Below the pieces are notes generated by a model. It was given only the letters and a program-made list of their open reading frames with translations. It was not told the origin of the DNA and made no database searches. Source: Methylocaldum szegediense (GTDB lineage Bacteria > Pseudomonadota > Gammaproteobacteria > Methylococcales > Methylococcaceae). Taken from it: 64,000 nt of DNA. The stretch lies in NCBI RefSeq assembly GCF_949769195.1, contig NZ_OX458333.1, positions 2,170,001 to 2,234,000 on the forward strand, read 5' to 3'. Every line of letters begins with the position of its first letter. The stretch's first letter is position 1. The position numbers were made by a program, and so were the translations under genes. Positions 1 through 9,211 of the stretch are shown one piece after another.

Positions 1-3000
1 GCACGCCTTGGGCGCCCGCAATTCCGGCCGCGAAAGGCGTCAACACGTTGCCATCGACCCGATATGCGAACCCATTGCTGGAACTGGTGGCGACGATCGA
101 CGAGCCGCCGAAGGCCAGGCGGCTGAGGTTGGCGGACGGATCGGATGCGACTGTCGTTTTATTGCCCGCTGCATCGAAGCGGTAGACGGCGTTGCCGCTG
201 ACGCCGTACAGTTGACCGCTGCCGTCGAACGCCAGGCCGTTCATGGAAGAATTGACCGCGAACACGTCGGAACGCTGGCCGGAAGCATCGACCTTCACGA
301 TTTGCTGGGTTCCGGCGCTGGCGACGAAAACGTTGTTTGCGTCGTCCACGGCCAGCGCGCCGGGATTGGACAAGCCGGCATAGGAAGCGACGATCTGTTT
401 GGCGGCATTCACGGTCAGCACCCGGCTGTCGGAATTGCCGGCCAGGGTGAGCGCGCCGTCTGCTCTGAACGCGAGGCCCGACACATTGCGGAGTCCCGCG
501 AGCGTGTAGTAGGACGGCAAAGATCCGTTGGCCGCGAGCGTGGCGACGCCACTGTTGTCGGACAGATAAAGAACGCCGTCTCGCCAGGCCAGGTATTTGG
601 CCTGACGCCCCGAACCGGCGCGGCGCGGATGCTGCCCCGGCACCCAGGACAGCAGATTGCCGGAACCGTCCGCGAAGGCGAACTCTCCGCCAGTCCAGAC
701 GATGTCGCCCGGCGATGAAAAACCGTTCATGCGGTCTATCTGGGCGCCCTGGGCATCGTACATCGTCAATTGCGCTAGCCCCCGTTCAACCACAGCCCAT
801 TGCCCGTTCGCCAGAGGCACGGCACCGGAGACGTCGCTCAGCCCGCTGGCCAAGGTGGTCTTGAGGCCCGTCGACGATACGGCCGTCACACCCTGTGAGG
901 TGGCGACGAACAGCCGCCCGTCGGCAGCGAGCGCCAAATGGCGCGCACCGCTCACGTTGACGAAGTAAGCAGCCGTTCCGTCGGGGGTGATCGCACGGAT
1001 ATCCCCGTTGCTTGACAGCGCATAGAATCCGCCGTAACCGTTTACGATTAAGCGGGTCGGGTAGACGCCTAGGGGCGCAAAAGCGGAAACTGTGCCGGAA
1101 ACATCTATTTTCAGAATTTGACGGCCGTTGTAATCGGCCACATAGACGTTGCCGTCGGCGTCTGCGGCAATACCGCCCGGGTTGTAGGGTAAGCCGGTCT
1201 TGACCGTGGATACCGCCCCGGCCGAATCGACGTGCTTTACGGTAGACGAGTTGTCCACGACATAGAAGCCGCCGTCGGGCGCCGGGGTGAATCCCGTCGC
1301 ATTGGAGAATCCCCTCGCCACCACGCCGCCCTGGCCGTCGGCGCCGATCGCGGCGATGAATCCGCGATTCAGGACATAGACCCGACCGTCGGGACCTTCG
1401 AGAACATCCTCGGGCGAGTTGATCAGGGACTCCAGAACGGTCGTCCGCTCGCCGGTGCCGTCCAGGGTGGAGATGCGGTTGGCGGAGGATTCCGTCACGT
1501 GCAGTATGCCGTCGCCATCGAACGCCAAACCATAGGGAGACTGCAAGCCCGAGGCCCAGGCGGACACGGAGTTTCCGCTGATCCTGGTGATGCGGCCGTT
1601 GCCGTAGCCGGCGACATAGATCTCGCCGTCGGCGCCGATTTCGATGTCTTTGGGCGCATTCAGGCCGGTCGCGACGACGCCATAGCCGCCGTCGACGCCG
1701 AGGCGGCTCACCGTACCGTTGCCGTTGGCGATGTAGAGATTGCCGGCGCCGTCGTAGCGCATCCCTTCCGGATTCACTGCGATGCCGCGGGCGAAGGTCT
1801 GCACGCTCCCGTCGGGCAACACCTTGGCGATGGTATTGTCGCCCGGATTGCTGACGAACAGGTTGCCGGCGCTGTCGAAGCGGAGGTCCGCGGGACTCTT
1901 CAATCCCGTCGCATAAATCGATTGCGTGCCATCCGGCGCGATCCTGACGATGGTGTTGGCGCCGCTGTTGGCCACGTAAAGATTGCCCTGGGCGTCCCTC
2001 GTGAGGCCTTGGGGCCGGTTCAGGCCCTCGGCGAAGGTAGTAATACGGCCGGAAGCATCGATTCTGGCAACGGTATTGTCGTTGTAGTTACTGACGAACC
2101 AGCCCCCATCGCCGGCGGCTACGATGCCGCTCGGCCCGCTCAGACCGTTGGCGACCAGGATCGTCGTCTGTCCGGCCGGGTCGAGTTTTGCCAACACCCG
2201 GTCGGAGCCGTTGCTGCCAGTGATATAGAAATTGCCGGCGGTGTCCAAGTCGATCCCGTACTGCGCCGCAAGGCCGGTCGTCCGGCTCGACAGACTGCCG
2301 TCCGGCCCCAGTTTCAGCACCAGCTTGGATGAATTCAGGATCCACAAGGCGCCGGCCTGGTCGCGTGCGAGGTCGACCGGACTGATCGGCACGCCGTCGA
2401 TCGTGGAAGGCAACGTGGCGAGGAGCTCAGCATGGCCGGTCGCCGCGACCTTGATCACGCGCCGGTCGGCATTGTTGACCACATAGTAATTGCCGGCTTC
2501 GTCGAACACCCCGCCGCGCGGCGAACTCAGGGGAGCGCCGCTGACGAGCGTTTTCACGCTGGCCGCGGGTGGCGGCGGAGGCACATCGTCCGGATTGACC
2601 AGGGTAACCGTCAATTCCGCGGGGCCGGCGGGAATCGGAAGATTGCCGTGGTTGACGACATTCGCGTCAATGGCGATGGGCTGGTTGCTGTCCGCCTGCG
2701 TAATCGGCGGGTTTAGACGGATACCGCCGCCCAATCGCTGCATTGGGTTGATACTGAAGGCAGTGCTGCCCTCGGCGACCACCGAACCGCCGATGGTCAC
2801 GGCCCGGACCACGACGGAGTAGAAACCCGGCGCGACGTTCCTGTTATACCAATCGATATCGATACTCAAATTTCCGTTTGCCGGCACCTGCTGCACGGCG
2901 TCGGCCGGCGATTGGCCAAGCACCAACTGGATCGCCGGTACTTCGGCCACAACGTTCCGACTGTCGTCCAGGATCGTCGCGCTGAAAATCAAATCGGCGG

Positions 3001-4966
3001 GCTGGTCCGAGGCGTTGCTGACTTCCGCGCTGATTTCGATCTCGCCATAAGGATCGTAGGCCGGCTGATCGGTGGAAACGCTCTCGATGCGTATGCCGCT
3101 GGCGGATTGGCTCCGGTCCAGGACAAAGTCCGCCACAACATGGTCGCCCAGGTTGGCGGTAACATTCGCGCTCCGGCTCAGGTAACCGGCGGCGCCGGCA
3201 TTCAAGGTGAATGAGCCCGAGGTGATCCCAGCCAGCTGATAGCGGCCGTCGGCTCCCGTTACCGCCGCGGCTGCCCCATCCTGCACACGCACGGTAGCTC
3301 CCGCAATCGGCTCTCCCGTCGCGGCGTCGCGCACCGTACCGGAAACCGTCGTGGCGGACGCGCCGAGCTTGGCCAGGCGTATAACGCCGGCATCGTTCAC
3401 GCCGTTAACCAGCGTGCCGGTCAGCGTCGCACCGGCGTATCCGGCGGCGTTCACACTCGCCGAAATCGAACCGGCGGCGAGACCGGTCAGAGAGAACTTG
3501 CCCGAGGCGTCGGTGGTGGCCGTGCGTCCCGCGGCCGCTACCGTAGCGCCGCCGATCGCCTCGCCGGTAGCGGCGTCGGTCACCTGCCCCTGCAGACTGG
3601 CCGTGGTGGGCGTCGTTCCCTCCGGATACAGGCTGGGGGAGAACAGCGTCACAGTATTGGCCGCCAGGGTCGCCGCGGCGGTGACGGAGCCGTAACCCAG
3701 CTTGCCGACATCGATCGTGACGGCGCCGGCCGGCAGCCCGCCCAATTGGAAGCTGCCCTCGGCATCGGACACGGCGGAGCCGGTGGCGGCGCCGGACAGC
3801 GTTACGGTGGCTCCCGACAGGGGCGCGCCGGTGTTGCCGTCGGTGATCTTGCCGCGCAGGACGGCGGCCGTGGCATCGACGCCGAGAATGATGTTGCCGA
3901 GATTAGCGGTATTTCCCGCACTAACGGCAACGTTGGCGACGCTGACCGTGGCATAGCCGGACAGGCCGACTTCCACGGTGTAAGTGCCGGGCGTCACGCC
4001 GCTCAGGGTGAAGCGTCCGTCGGCGCCGGTCGCGCCTTCGGCCGACGGGGTCCTAAGCAGGCGAATGACGGCTCCGGCCATCGGGACGTAGCTGCCCTGC
4101 TCCAAGACCAGACCGGTGACCGCACCCGTTGTCGGCGGGGGCGTCCAATGGTCGACAAGATGCAGTGCACGCAGGGCCAGCGCGGTGACGTACGGGTCCG
4201 CGCCCCAGCTGCCGTCGCCCTGCTGTGCCGCCTTGATCGCATCGATCAGTCCTGCGAACGCCGTCGTATCGGTAGTGCCGGCCGTCAACGCCAGTGCCGC
4301 GACCGCATTCGACAGCGTTTCGCCGTAAGCGCCGCCGGACTGCCGCGCCAGCAGCCATTGCCGCGCGGCCGAGATCGGGGCCGTCAGCGCGTAGCTTTGA
4401 CTGAACGCCTGCATGGCGTTGAGCGCATAGGCGGTGACATAGACTTGGCTCGCCGAAGAGCTACCCGGCAAGCCGTAGCCGCCGTCCGGGTTCGCAGCAG
4501 AGGAGAGATAGCCGAGCGCTCCCGAAAGTACGTCGGCGCCGACATAGTCGACCGACTTCAAAGCGATCAGGGCGAAAGCGGTGTCCAGGGGATTGCTGCG
4601 GTAATCGGGGAAACTGCCGAATCCGCCGTCGGCATTCTGATTGGCCAGCAACGCCGTCAGGAAGGGCGTGGTGTTCCGCCCGGCCTGGGCGTAAGCGCGT
4701 ATCTGGCGGGCGAGATCCTCCGTCGTGCCGCCCGCTTCGGCGCCCAAGGCATCCACCAGGCCCGCGGCCGGTGTGCGGGACAACAGCGTGAGCGTATCGA
4801 CAATCTCGCCCTGGATCTGCAAAGGCGTCGCGATGGACGAGGACGCGTCCAGCACCTCCCCGGTACTGCTGATCCGGCTTTCCAGCCAGGCCAGGCCGCT
4901 TTGGATCTCCGGCGCCGCCTGAGCCACGCCTCGCATCGCGAGACAGGCCAACAGTAGTGCCGCCAT
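1..4966 (-). CDS. Giant exported protein: prenyltransferase-like toroid, CarboxypepD_reg-like repeats and NHL propeller (3' end outside window)
   Basis: The frame stays open from ATG 4966 to the window edge (more than 1650 codons), so the C-terminus is missing. Residues 1-17 form a hydrophobic export signal (MAALLLACLAMRGVAQA). About 25-280 has alpha/alpha-toroid repeats of the prenyltransferase/squalene-oxidase type (NADGGFG, PDGGYG, QGDGSWG). About 288-625 holds four carboxypeptidase-regulatory-like modules (VTDAATGEAIGGATV, VRDAATGEPIAGATV). After a beta-rich linker and a proline run, NHL/SMP-30-like repeats start near 800 and continue to the edge, probably more than a dozen. It is likely a secreted or surface protein; ligand unknown. 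Start choice: AGGGGG lies 12 nt before ATG 4966. An upstream ATG at 4995 is out of frame by one base across a G6 run (see findings). The residues needed for catalysis in true cyclases cannot be judged. Confidence 0.82.
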   Translation of the reverse strand, partial: MAALLLACLAMRGVAQAAPEIQSGLAWLESRISSTGEVLDASSSIATPLQIQGEIVDTLTLLSRTPAAGLVDALGAEAGGTTEDLARQIRAYAQAGRNTTPFLTALLANQNADGGFGSFPDYRSNPLDTAFALIALKSVDYVGADVLSGALGYLSSAANPDGGYGLPGSSSASQVYVTAYALNAMQAFSQSYALTAPISAARQWLLARQSGGAYGETLSNAVAALALTAGTTDTTAFAGLIDAIKAAQQGDGSWGADPYVTALALRALHLVDHWTPPPTTGAVTGLVLEQGSYVPMAGAVIRLLRTPSAEGATGADGRFTLSGVTPGTYTVEVGLSGYATVSVANVAVSAGNTANLGNIILGVDATAAVLRGKITDGNTGAPLSGATVTLSGAATGSAVSDAEGSFQLGGLPAGAVTIDVGKLGYGSVTAAATLAANTVTLFSPSLYPEGTTPTTASLQGQVTDAATGEAIGGATVAAAGRTATTDASGKFSLTGLAAGSISASVNAAGYAGATLTGTLVNGVNDAGVIRLAKLGASATTVSGTVRDAATGEPIAGATVRVQDGAAAAVTGADGRYQLAGITSGSFTLNAGAAGYLSRSANVTANLGDHVVADFVLDRSQSASGIRIESVSTDQPAYDPYGEIEISAEVSNASDQPADLIFSATILDDSRNVVAEVPAIQLVLGQSPADAVQQVPANGNLSIDIDWYNRNVAPGFYSVVVRAVTIGGSVVAEGSTAFSINPMQRLGGGIRLNPPITQADSNQPIAIDANVVNHGNLPIPAGPAELTVTLVNPDDVPPPPPAASVKTLVSGAPLSSPRGGVFDEAGNYYVVNNADRRVIKVAATGHAELLATLPSTIDGVPISPVDLARDQAGALWILNSSKLVLKLGPDGSLSSRTTGLAAQYGIDLDTAGNFYITGSNGSDRVLAKLDPAGQTTILVANGLSGPSGIVAAGDGGWFVSNYNDNTVARIDASGRITTFAEGLNRPQGLTRDAQGNLYVANSGANTIVRIAPDGTQSIYATGLKSPADLRFDSAGNLFVSNPGDNTIAKVLPDGSVQTFARGIAVNPEGMRYDGAGNLYIANGNGTVSRLGVDGGYGVVATGLNAPKDIEIGADGEIYVAGYGNGRITRISGNSVSAWASGLQSPYGLAFDGDGILHVTESSANRISTLDGTGERTTVLESLINSPEDVLEGPDGRVYVLNRGFIAAIGADGQGGVVARGFSNATGFTPAPDGGFYVVDNSSTVKHVDSAGAVSTVKTGLPYNPGGIAADADGNVYVADYNGRQILKIDVSGTVSAFAPLGVYPTRLIVNGYGGFYALSSNGDIRAITPDGTAAYFVNVSGARHLALAADGRLFVATSQGVTAVSSTGLKTTLASGLSDVSGAVPLANGQWAVVERGLAQLTMYDAQGAQIDRMNGFSSPGDIVWTGGEFAFADGSGNLLSWVPGQHPRRAGSGRQAKYLAWRDGVLYLSDNSGVATLAANGSLPSYYTLAGLRNVSGLAFRADGALTLAGNSDSRVLTVNAAKQIVASYAGLSNPGALAVDDANNVFVASAGTQQIVKVDASGQRSDVFAVNSSMNGLAFDGSGQLYGVSGNAVYRFDAAGNKTTVASDPSANLSRLAFGGSSIVATSSSNGFAYRVDGNVLTPFAAGIAGAQGV

Positions 4967-5429
4967 CCACGTTTTAAACCCCTGCTTGATCATGCCGAAC
5001 GGTCCCTAATACTGCCTTGTCATTCGTTCTTCGAGCCGGCGCTCGTAAAATCCCAAACGGTCTTTGATTAGCCCCCTCTAATCGCGAACGGCATGTTCGT
5101 GAGCGCCAGAGGTCTTTGTCGGCAAGGGATTGCCGACCCACTTCCAATCGGAAACACTCGCTTCAACCGCAACCATTCGAGTACAGCTCGCGCTCAAGCG
5201 AGGACTCGTCGCACTCCGAACGAGAGAGGTGGGCGATGAGGGTAGTTGGAGCAGAGGTGTGGAGGAGGTACGGAAGGCGAGGCCAGCGACGCCGTTGTTA
5301 CCGCGATGGCACGGGCATATAGCGGCTGCGGGCCAGCAATGCGCGCGGCCCTAAGGCGTGTGGACGTGTCGTCCATGATTTCCCCCCTTTAAGACCTAAC
5401 TGCTGGATCGTGATGATTGCGATACGTTA

Positions 5430-5449
5430 GGATGCGCATTCCGTTGCGG
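5430..5449 (+). repeat. Direct repeat copy 1
   Basis: GGATGCGCATTCCGTTGCGG. It matches the copy starting at 5530 at 17 of 20 positions. Confidence 0.6.
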
Positions 5450-5529
5450 TCTGAGGTTATCCCGGCCGCGTTCGAGCGGGAGAAGCGCATCCACGCTAGA
5501 TGTATAGCTCGAATTCAGGTTTAGAAATG

Positions 5530-5549
5530 GGATGCGCATCACATTGCGG
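5530..5549 (+). repeat. Direct repeat copy 2
   Basis: GGATGCGCATCACATTGCGG, exactly 100 nt downstream of copy 1. The flanks are not obviously related. Confidence 0.6.
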
Positions 5550-5716
5550 AAAAAATCCTGAACGGACTGGATAGGCCGCTGCACCAAACCAACCCGCTCG
5601 GCATGCCTTACCCTCCCGGAACCGCGCCAAGCCAAAAGGAAAGAGGAATTCGAACTTATGCCAAAAACAGAGACGCGGCTCGGTGCCGCCGACGGATCCG
5701 CTCTACAAGCCCTGGG

Positions 5717-6019
5717 CTACCGCTCGCGCCCCGCCTCGTGCCAGGCCTTTTGTACCGGCAAGAGCAGATACTCCGCGACCGTGCGATCGCCCAGCCTGAT
5801 CTCAGCCATGGCCTGCATGCCGGCGCCGAGGGCAAAACGCAGTCTGCCCATTTCCAGGTACTGCGCATTCAGGCCGACCAACACCTTGTAGACGGGCGGT
5901 TTCGGCTGCGCGCCCGGCGGCGCGTTCGCCGCAAAGGCCCCGCTGCCGGCGACATCCGACGCATCGGCGCTGACCCGCTCGACAGAGCCGGTCAGCATGC
6001 CGTACTTCTGGATCGGTTT
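5717..6019 (-). pseudogene. C-terminal remnant of a HlyD-type type I secretion adaptor
   Basis: The last 100 codons of this frame read as the C-terminus of a HlyD-family membrane-fusion protein: KPIQKYGMLTGSVERVSADA, then a proline-rich loop, LVGLNAQYLEMGRLRFALGAGMQ, AEIRLGDRTVAEYLL, and the family ending PVQKAWHEAGRER. Intact HlyD proteins are about 430-480 residues and carry an N-terminal membrane helix and long coiled coil. None of that is present: upstream of about 6019 the frame turns into unrelated sequence. No HlyB-type ATPase or TolC lies nearby. I read it as a decayed fragment. It may have served an exported protein such as the RTX protein at 10017-11792, but that link is inference. 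Confidence 0.75.
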
Positions 6020-6233
6020 GGCCATAGGTTGTCGGCGGTGGATTGCCGAACTACGGCCATGCCGCTGTAGGTCGAGAATCCTTCGACGCGAAACTCCGTT
6101 GGAGCTGCGGCTTGCGTCTCGATTTCCAGGTATCGACAAGTGCTCGTTCGATCGCGAATTGGAATCAGGCGTGCTGTCTGCGTAACGATGATACGAGTTT
6201 GAGTCTTTGCAGCGCGCGTTCCGCTTCGTTTTT

Positions 6234-8381
6234 TCAGGCCGGCTCCGTCGACCGCCGGACTTCGACCAGGTTGTCCGAAAATGTCGGCGCGTGGCCGAAG
6301 TTGCAGTAGGCAGCCGAGCTGATCACGTTGACCGAGCCGTCGCCGCGGTTGCGGCTCCGCCAGTAACCGAGGGTCGCGACCACCACGCCGGGCGGGGTGT
6401 CCTCGGTCACCCGTGCGTCGGCCTCGAATTCGCCGCGGTCGTTGAACACCTTCACGCTGTCGCCTTCGCGGATGCCGCGCGGCTCCGCATCGGCCGGGTT
6501 GATGAGCACGAATTGCTCGCCCTGGGCGCGGATCTTGTGCTCTTCGTTGGCGTAACAAGAGTTCAGAAAGCCGTGGCTCTTGGGCGTAAGGATGTTCAGC
6601 GGAAACCGTTTCGCCCGCTCGGGGTCGCTCTCGGGCCGCTCGCGGCAGGGCACGTAGTCGGGCAGATCGTCGATCGGTTCCGCACCTTGGCCCCCTTCGT
6701 ACATTTGCCGGAAGACGGCGCCGACGAAATTGCCTTGGGCGGCGCCCGAAGCCTTGAACTCGCACTTTCCCGAGGGTGTCGGGAAGTTGCCTTCTGTGTG
6801 CGGCGCCGAGGTTTCCGGTTTGCCACCACGGATATGGGCATAACCACGCCGTTCCAGATAGGCTAGGTCGATGCCACGGAGTTGAGGCGCGTTCCAGTCG
6901 ACGTAATGTTCGATCATCTCGCGATCGCTGCGCGTGAACTGCTCGTCGTCGAATCCCATGGCTTTGGCCAGCCGCCGGAACAGCTCGGTGTTGGGCACGG
7001 CTTCGCCGGGAGCCGGGACGGCTTTCCGGTTGAGAGTCAAATAGAGGTGACCCCAGGACCACATGATGTCGTCCATTTCCCCCGCCATCGTGGCGGGCAG
7101 AACAATATCCGCATAGGCCGCGGTGTCGGTGATGAAGTGTTCGCTGACCACCGTGAACAAGTCCTCGCGCTTCAGGCCCTCGACGATCTTGTTGCTTTCC
7201 GGCGCTTGCGAGACCGGGTTGGCGTTGTAGACCATCAGCGACTTGACCGGCGGCGCGAGCGGCATGCGCCCGGTCAGCACGTCGCCCAGCTTCAGGACAT
7301 TGATCACGCGGGTTCCCGGCTTGATCCATTCCGGCCGGCATACCCGATCCCAACGGATCGGAAATTCCCAGACCGGCATCTGCAGCAAGCCGCCGCCCAC
7401 GTGTCGCCAGGCCCCGGTCAGGGCCGGCAGGCAGCACACCGCGCGGATGGTCTGCCCGCCGCCGTGATGCCGCTCCAGCGCGACGCCGATCCGAATGGCC
7501 GTGGGCTGGGTCGTAGCGTATTCGCGGCTCAACCTCCGGATGTCGTCGGCGGAAATGCCGGTGATTTCGGCGGCGTATTCGGGCGTATAGCGCGCCGCCC
7601 TTTCTTTGAGTTCTTCGAATCCGACCGTATACCGGGCGATATAGTCGTGATCCAGCAAATCGTCGGCGATAATCTGATGGATCATGGCCATGGCCAGTGC
7701 GCCGTCGGTGCCGGGCTTCGGGGCCAGATGCCAGTCGGCCTGCTTGGCAGTGCGGGATTTGTAGGCGTCGATCACCACCACCTTGGCGCCGTTCTTCTGC
7801 GCCTCGTGGACGATATGCCAGTGATGCAGGTTGGTGCTGACTGAATTGCAGGCCCAGATAACGATGTATTTCGACTGGGCGAAGCTTTCCGGGTCGACGC
7901 CGCCGGTGGGCCCGACCGTGAGCAGCCAGGCGGTGGAGGAACCGCTCGCGCAGAAGGTCTTTTCGAGCACGCTCGCACCCAGCTTGTTGAAAAACGCGTC
8001 GCCGACGGTTAGGCCCTGAAGAGTGCCCTGGTTCCCCAGGTAGTTGTACGGGAGGATGGCTTCTGCGCCGTACTCATCGATGATGGCGGTCCAGCGAGTC
8101 TTGATCTCGTCCAGCGCCTCGTCCCAAGAAATCCGCTCGAACCGGCGCGAGCCCTTCGGCCCCGTCCGGCGCAAGGGATAAAGCACCCGTTCGGGATTGT
8201 AGTGATGGTCGTGGAAATCCTTGAGCTTGGTGCAGAGGCCGCCGCGCGTGAACGGATGATGGGGATTGCCGCGCACGTTGACCAGCCGCTCGTTCTCGAC
8301 TTCGTAGAGCATCGCGCAGGTGTCCGGGCAATCGTGCGGACAGGCGCCAAAAACGGTTCGCTTTTCGCTGGTAGCCGCCAT
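6234..8381 (-). CDS. Molybdopterin-dependent oxidoreductase, 4Fe-4S, COG0243 type
   Basis: A 715-residue member of the formate dehydrogenase/BisC/DMSO-reductase superfamily. The N-terminus has the cluster motif CPHDCPDTC (C14, C18, C22) with a fourth cysteine in GGLCTK (C50). The Molybdopterin domain follows, and the C-terminal dinucleotide-binding domain shows NILTPKSHGFLNSCYANEEH and NPADAEPRGIREGDSVKVFN. The stretch KTFCASGSSTAW sits where the Mo ligand is expected. No Tat signal is visible, so it is probably cytoplasmic. Substrate cannot be assigned. The gene lies 38 nt after the DJ-1/PfpI gene on the same strand and probably shares its TetR-controlled promoter. No separate electron-transfer subunit is adjacent. 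Confidence 0.88.
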   Translation of the reverse strand: MAATSEKRTVFGACPHDCPDTCAMLYEVENERLVNVRGNPHHPFTRGGLCTKLKDFHDHHYNPERVLYPLRRTGPKGSRRFERISWDEALDEIKTRWTAIIDEYGAEAILPYNYLGNQGTLQGLTVGDAFFNKLGASVLEKTFCASGSSTAWLLTVGPTGGVDPESFAQSKYIVIWACNSVSTNLHHWHIVHEAQKNGAKVVVIDAYKSRTAKQADWHLAPKPGTDGALAMAMIHQIIADDLLDHDYIARYTVGFEELKERAARYTPEYAAEITGISADDIRRLSREYATTQPTAIRIGVALERHHGGGQTIRAVCCLPALTGAWRHVGGGLLQMPVWEFPIRWDRVCRPEWIKPGTRVINVLKLGDVLTGRMPLAPPVKSLMVYNANPVSQAPESNKIVEGLKREDLFTVVSEHFITDTAAYADIVLPATMAGEMDDIMWSWGHLYLTLNRKAVPAPGEAVPNTELFRRLAKAMGFDDEQFTRSDREMIEHYVDWNAPQLRGIDLAYLERRGYAHIRGGKPETSAPHTEGNFPTPSGKCEFKASGAAQGNFVGAVFRQMYEGGQGAEPIDDLPDYVPCRERPESDPERAKRFPLNILTPKSHGFLNSCYANEEHKIRAQGEQFVLINPADAEPRGIREGDSVKVFNDRGEFEADARVTEDTPPGVVVATLGYWRSRNRGDGSVNVISSAAYCNFGHAPTFSDNLVEVRRSTEPA

Positions 8382-8419
8382 GTTTATCCTCCAGTCAATT
8401 ATCGTTATCTAAATTCCGA

Positions 8420-9097
8420 TCAAGACGAAACTTGGGAATCGGCGTACTCGATATCGGTGGCATACATCTCGTAAGCCTTGCTGTATTCCATGACCCGAGC
8501 CACCTCCCTGATGAAATCTTCGCCGTACCCCGCCCTGCGCAGCAGGTGAAACCCCACTTCCATCCCGGAACTGATGCCGCCGCCCGTGATGATCCGTCCG
8601 GCATCGACCACCCGCGCCCGGCTGATGCGGCAGGCCGGGGCCAGTTCGGCCAGGCGGTCGATGGGCACCTTGCCGGACGGGGATTGTTCCACGCGGTCGG
8701 GCTCCTTACGGTTGGTCGCCGCTTTTCCGTCCAACAGACCCATCCTGGCGTAAATCCAAGAGCCGGTACAAACCGAAACCAGCAGGGTTTTCTCGGGCAA
8801 GCCGCGGATGAACTCGTGCAGATGCCCGTTGTTGATCTCCTGACGCGTGCCGAAACCGCCCGGAATCAGAAAGGCGTCCATATCGGGCCGGTCCGCGAAG
8901 GAGTAGTTGGGCAGCACCGTAAAGCCGGCCTGCGCCTGTACCGGACGCAAGGACTCGGCGATGAAAAACGCCTCCAGTTCGGGATCGAATCGACGGGCGA
9001 CCGAGAATACGCCAAAGGGCGCCGCGAAGTCGACGATCTCCAGATCCTTACAGATGTAAATGCCTAATCGGAAACCGGGTTTGAACGTGTAACTCAT
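8420..9097 (-). CDS. DJ-1/PfpI superfamily protein
   Basis: A 225-residue class I glutamine-amidotransferase-like protein of the DJ-1/PfpI group, close in layout to isocyanide hydratases and the N-terminal domain of GlxA-type regulators. Visible features are LGIYICKDLEIVDFAAPFGV near the start, FLIPGGFGTR, the nucleophile elbow LLVSVCTGSWIYA with its cysteine, and GRIITGGGISSGMEVG. There is no AraC helix-turn-helix, so it is an enzyme-type rather than regulator-type member. Start 9097 is preferred over 9127 because AAGGAAA lies 7 nt upstream. It is divergent from the TetR gene and precedes the molybdopterin oxidoreductase by 38 nt, suggesting a two-gene operon. Substrate unknown. Confidence 0.85.
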   Translation of the reverse strand: MSYTFKPGFRLGIYICKDLEIVDFAAPFGVFSVARRFDPELEAFFIAESLRPVQAQAGFTVLPNYSFADRPDMDAFLIPGGFGTRQEINNGHLHEFIRGLPEKTLLVSVCTGSWIYARMGLLDGKAATNRKEPDRVEQSPSGKVPIDRLAELAPACRISRARVVDAGRIITGGGISSGMEVGFHLLRRAGYGEDFIREVARVMEYSKAYEMYATDIEYADSQVSS

Positions 9098-9134
9098 GAT
9101 CGTTTCCTTGTGTTGGTCGAGGGCCAATCCGCCG

Positions 9135-9154
9135 TGTAGACAGATCTGTCTACA
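9135..9154. promoter_or_regulatory. Perfect 20-bp palindrome, likely TetR operator
   Basis: TGTAGACAGATCTGTCTACA is a perfect palindrome in the 114-nt space between the divergent DJ-1 (9097) and TetR (9212) starts. This is the usual position of a TetR-family autoregulatory operator. Confidence 0.75.
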
Positions 9155-9168
9155 GCATTGAGGAGGCA

Positions 9169-9180
9169 GACCGTTCTGTC
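9169..9180. promoter_or_regulatory. Possible second TetR half-palindrome
   Basis: GACCGTTCTGTC matches the core GACAGATCTGTC of the first operator at 9 of 12 positions. It is 34 nt (about three helical turns) downstream, nearer the TetR start. Confidence 0.45.
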
Positions 9181-9211
9181 AATAATCCCGTAAACACTTT
9201 CAAGAGCTTTT

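Larger units (their letters stand above)
4997..5716. other. Intergenic region with two 20-bp direct repeats
   Basis: About 720 bases lie between the giant exported protein and the HlyD remnant, with no convincing gene. The only clear structure is a pair of 20-mers (next two entries) whose starts are exactly 100 nt apart. Confidence 0.5.

Noticed and set aside
5194-5376. 60-codon minus-strand ORF with a good AGGGGGG ribosome site
   Set aside because: Composition is low-complexity Ala/Pro/Arg/Ser with no domain and no supporting neighbour; probably chance.
6043-6309. Reading frames between the HlyD remnant and the molybdopterin oxidoreductase
   Set aside because: They overlap real coding sequence or decayed sequence and show no family features.
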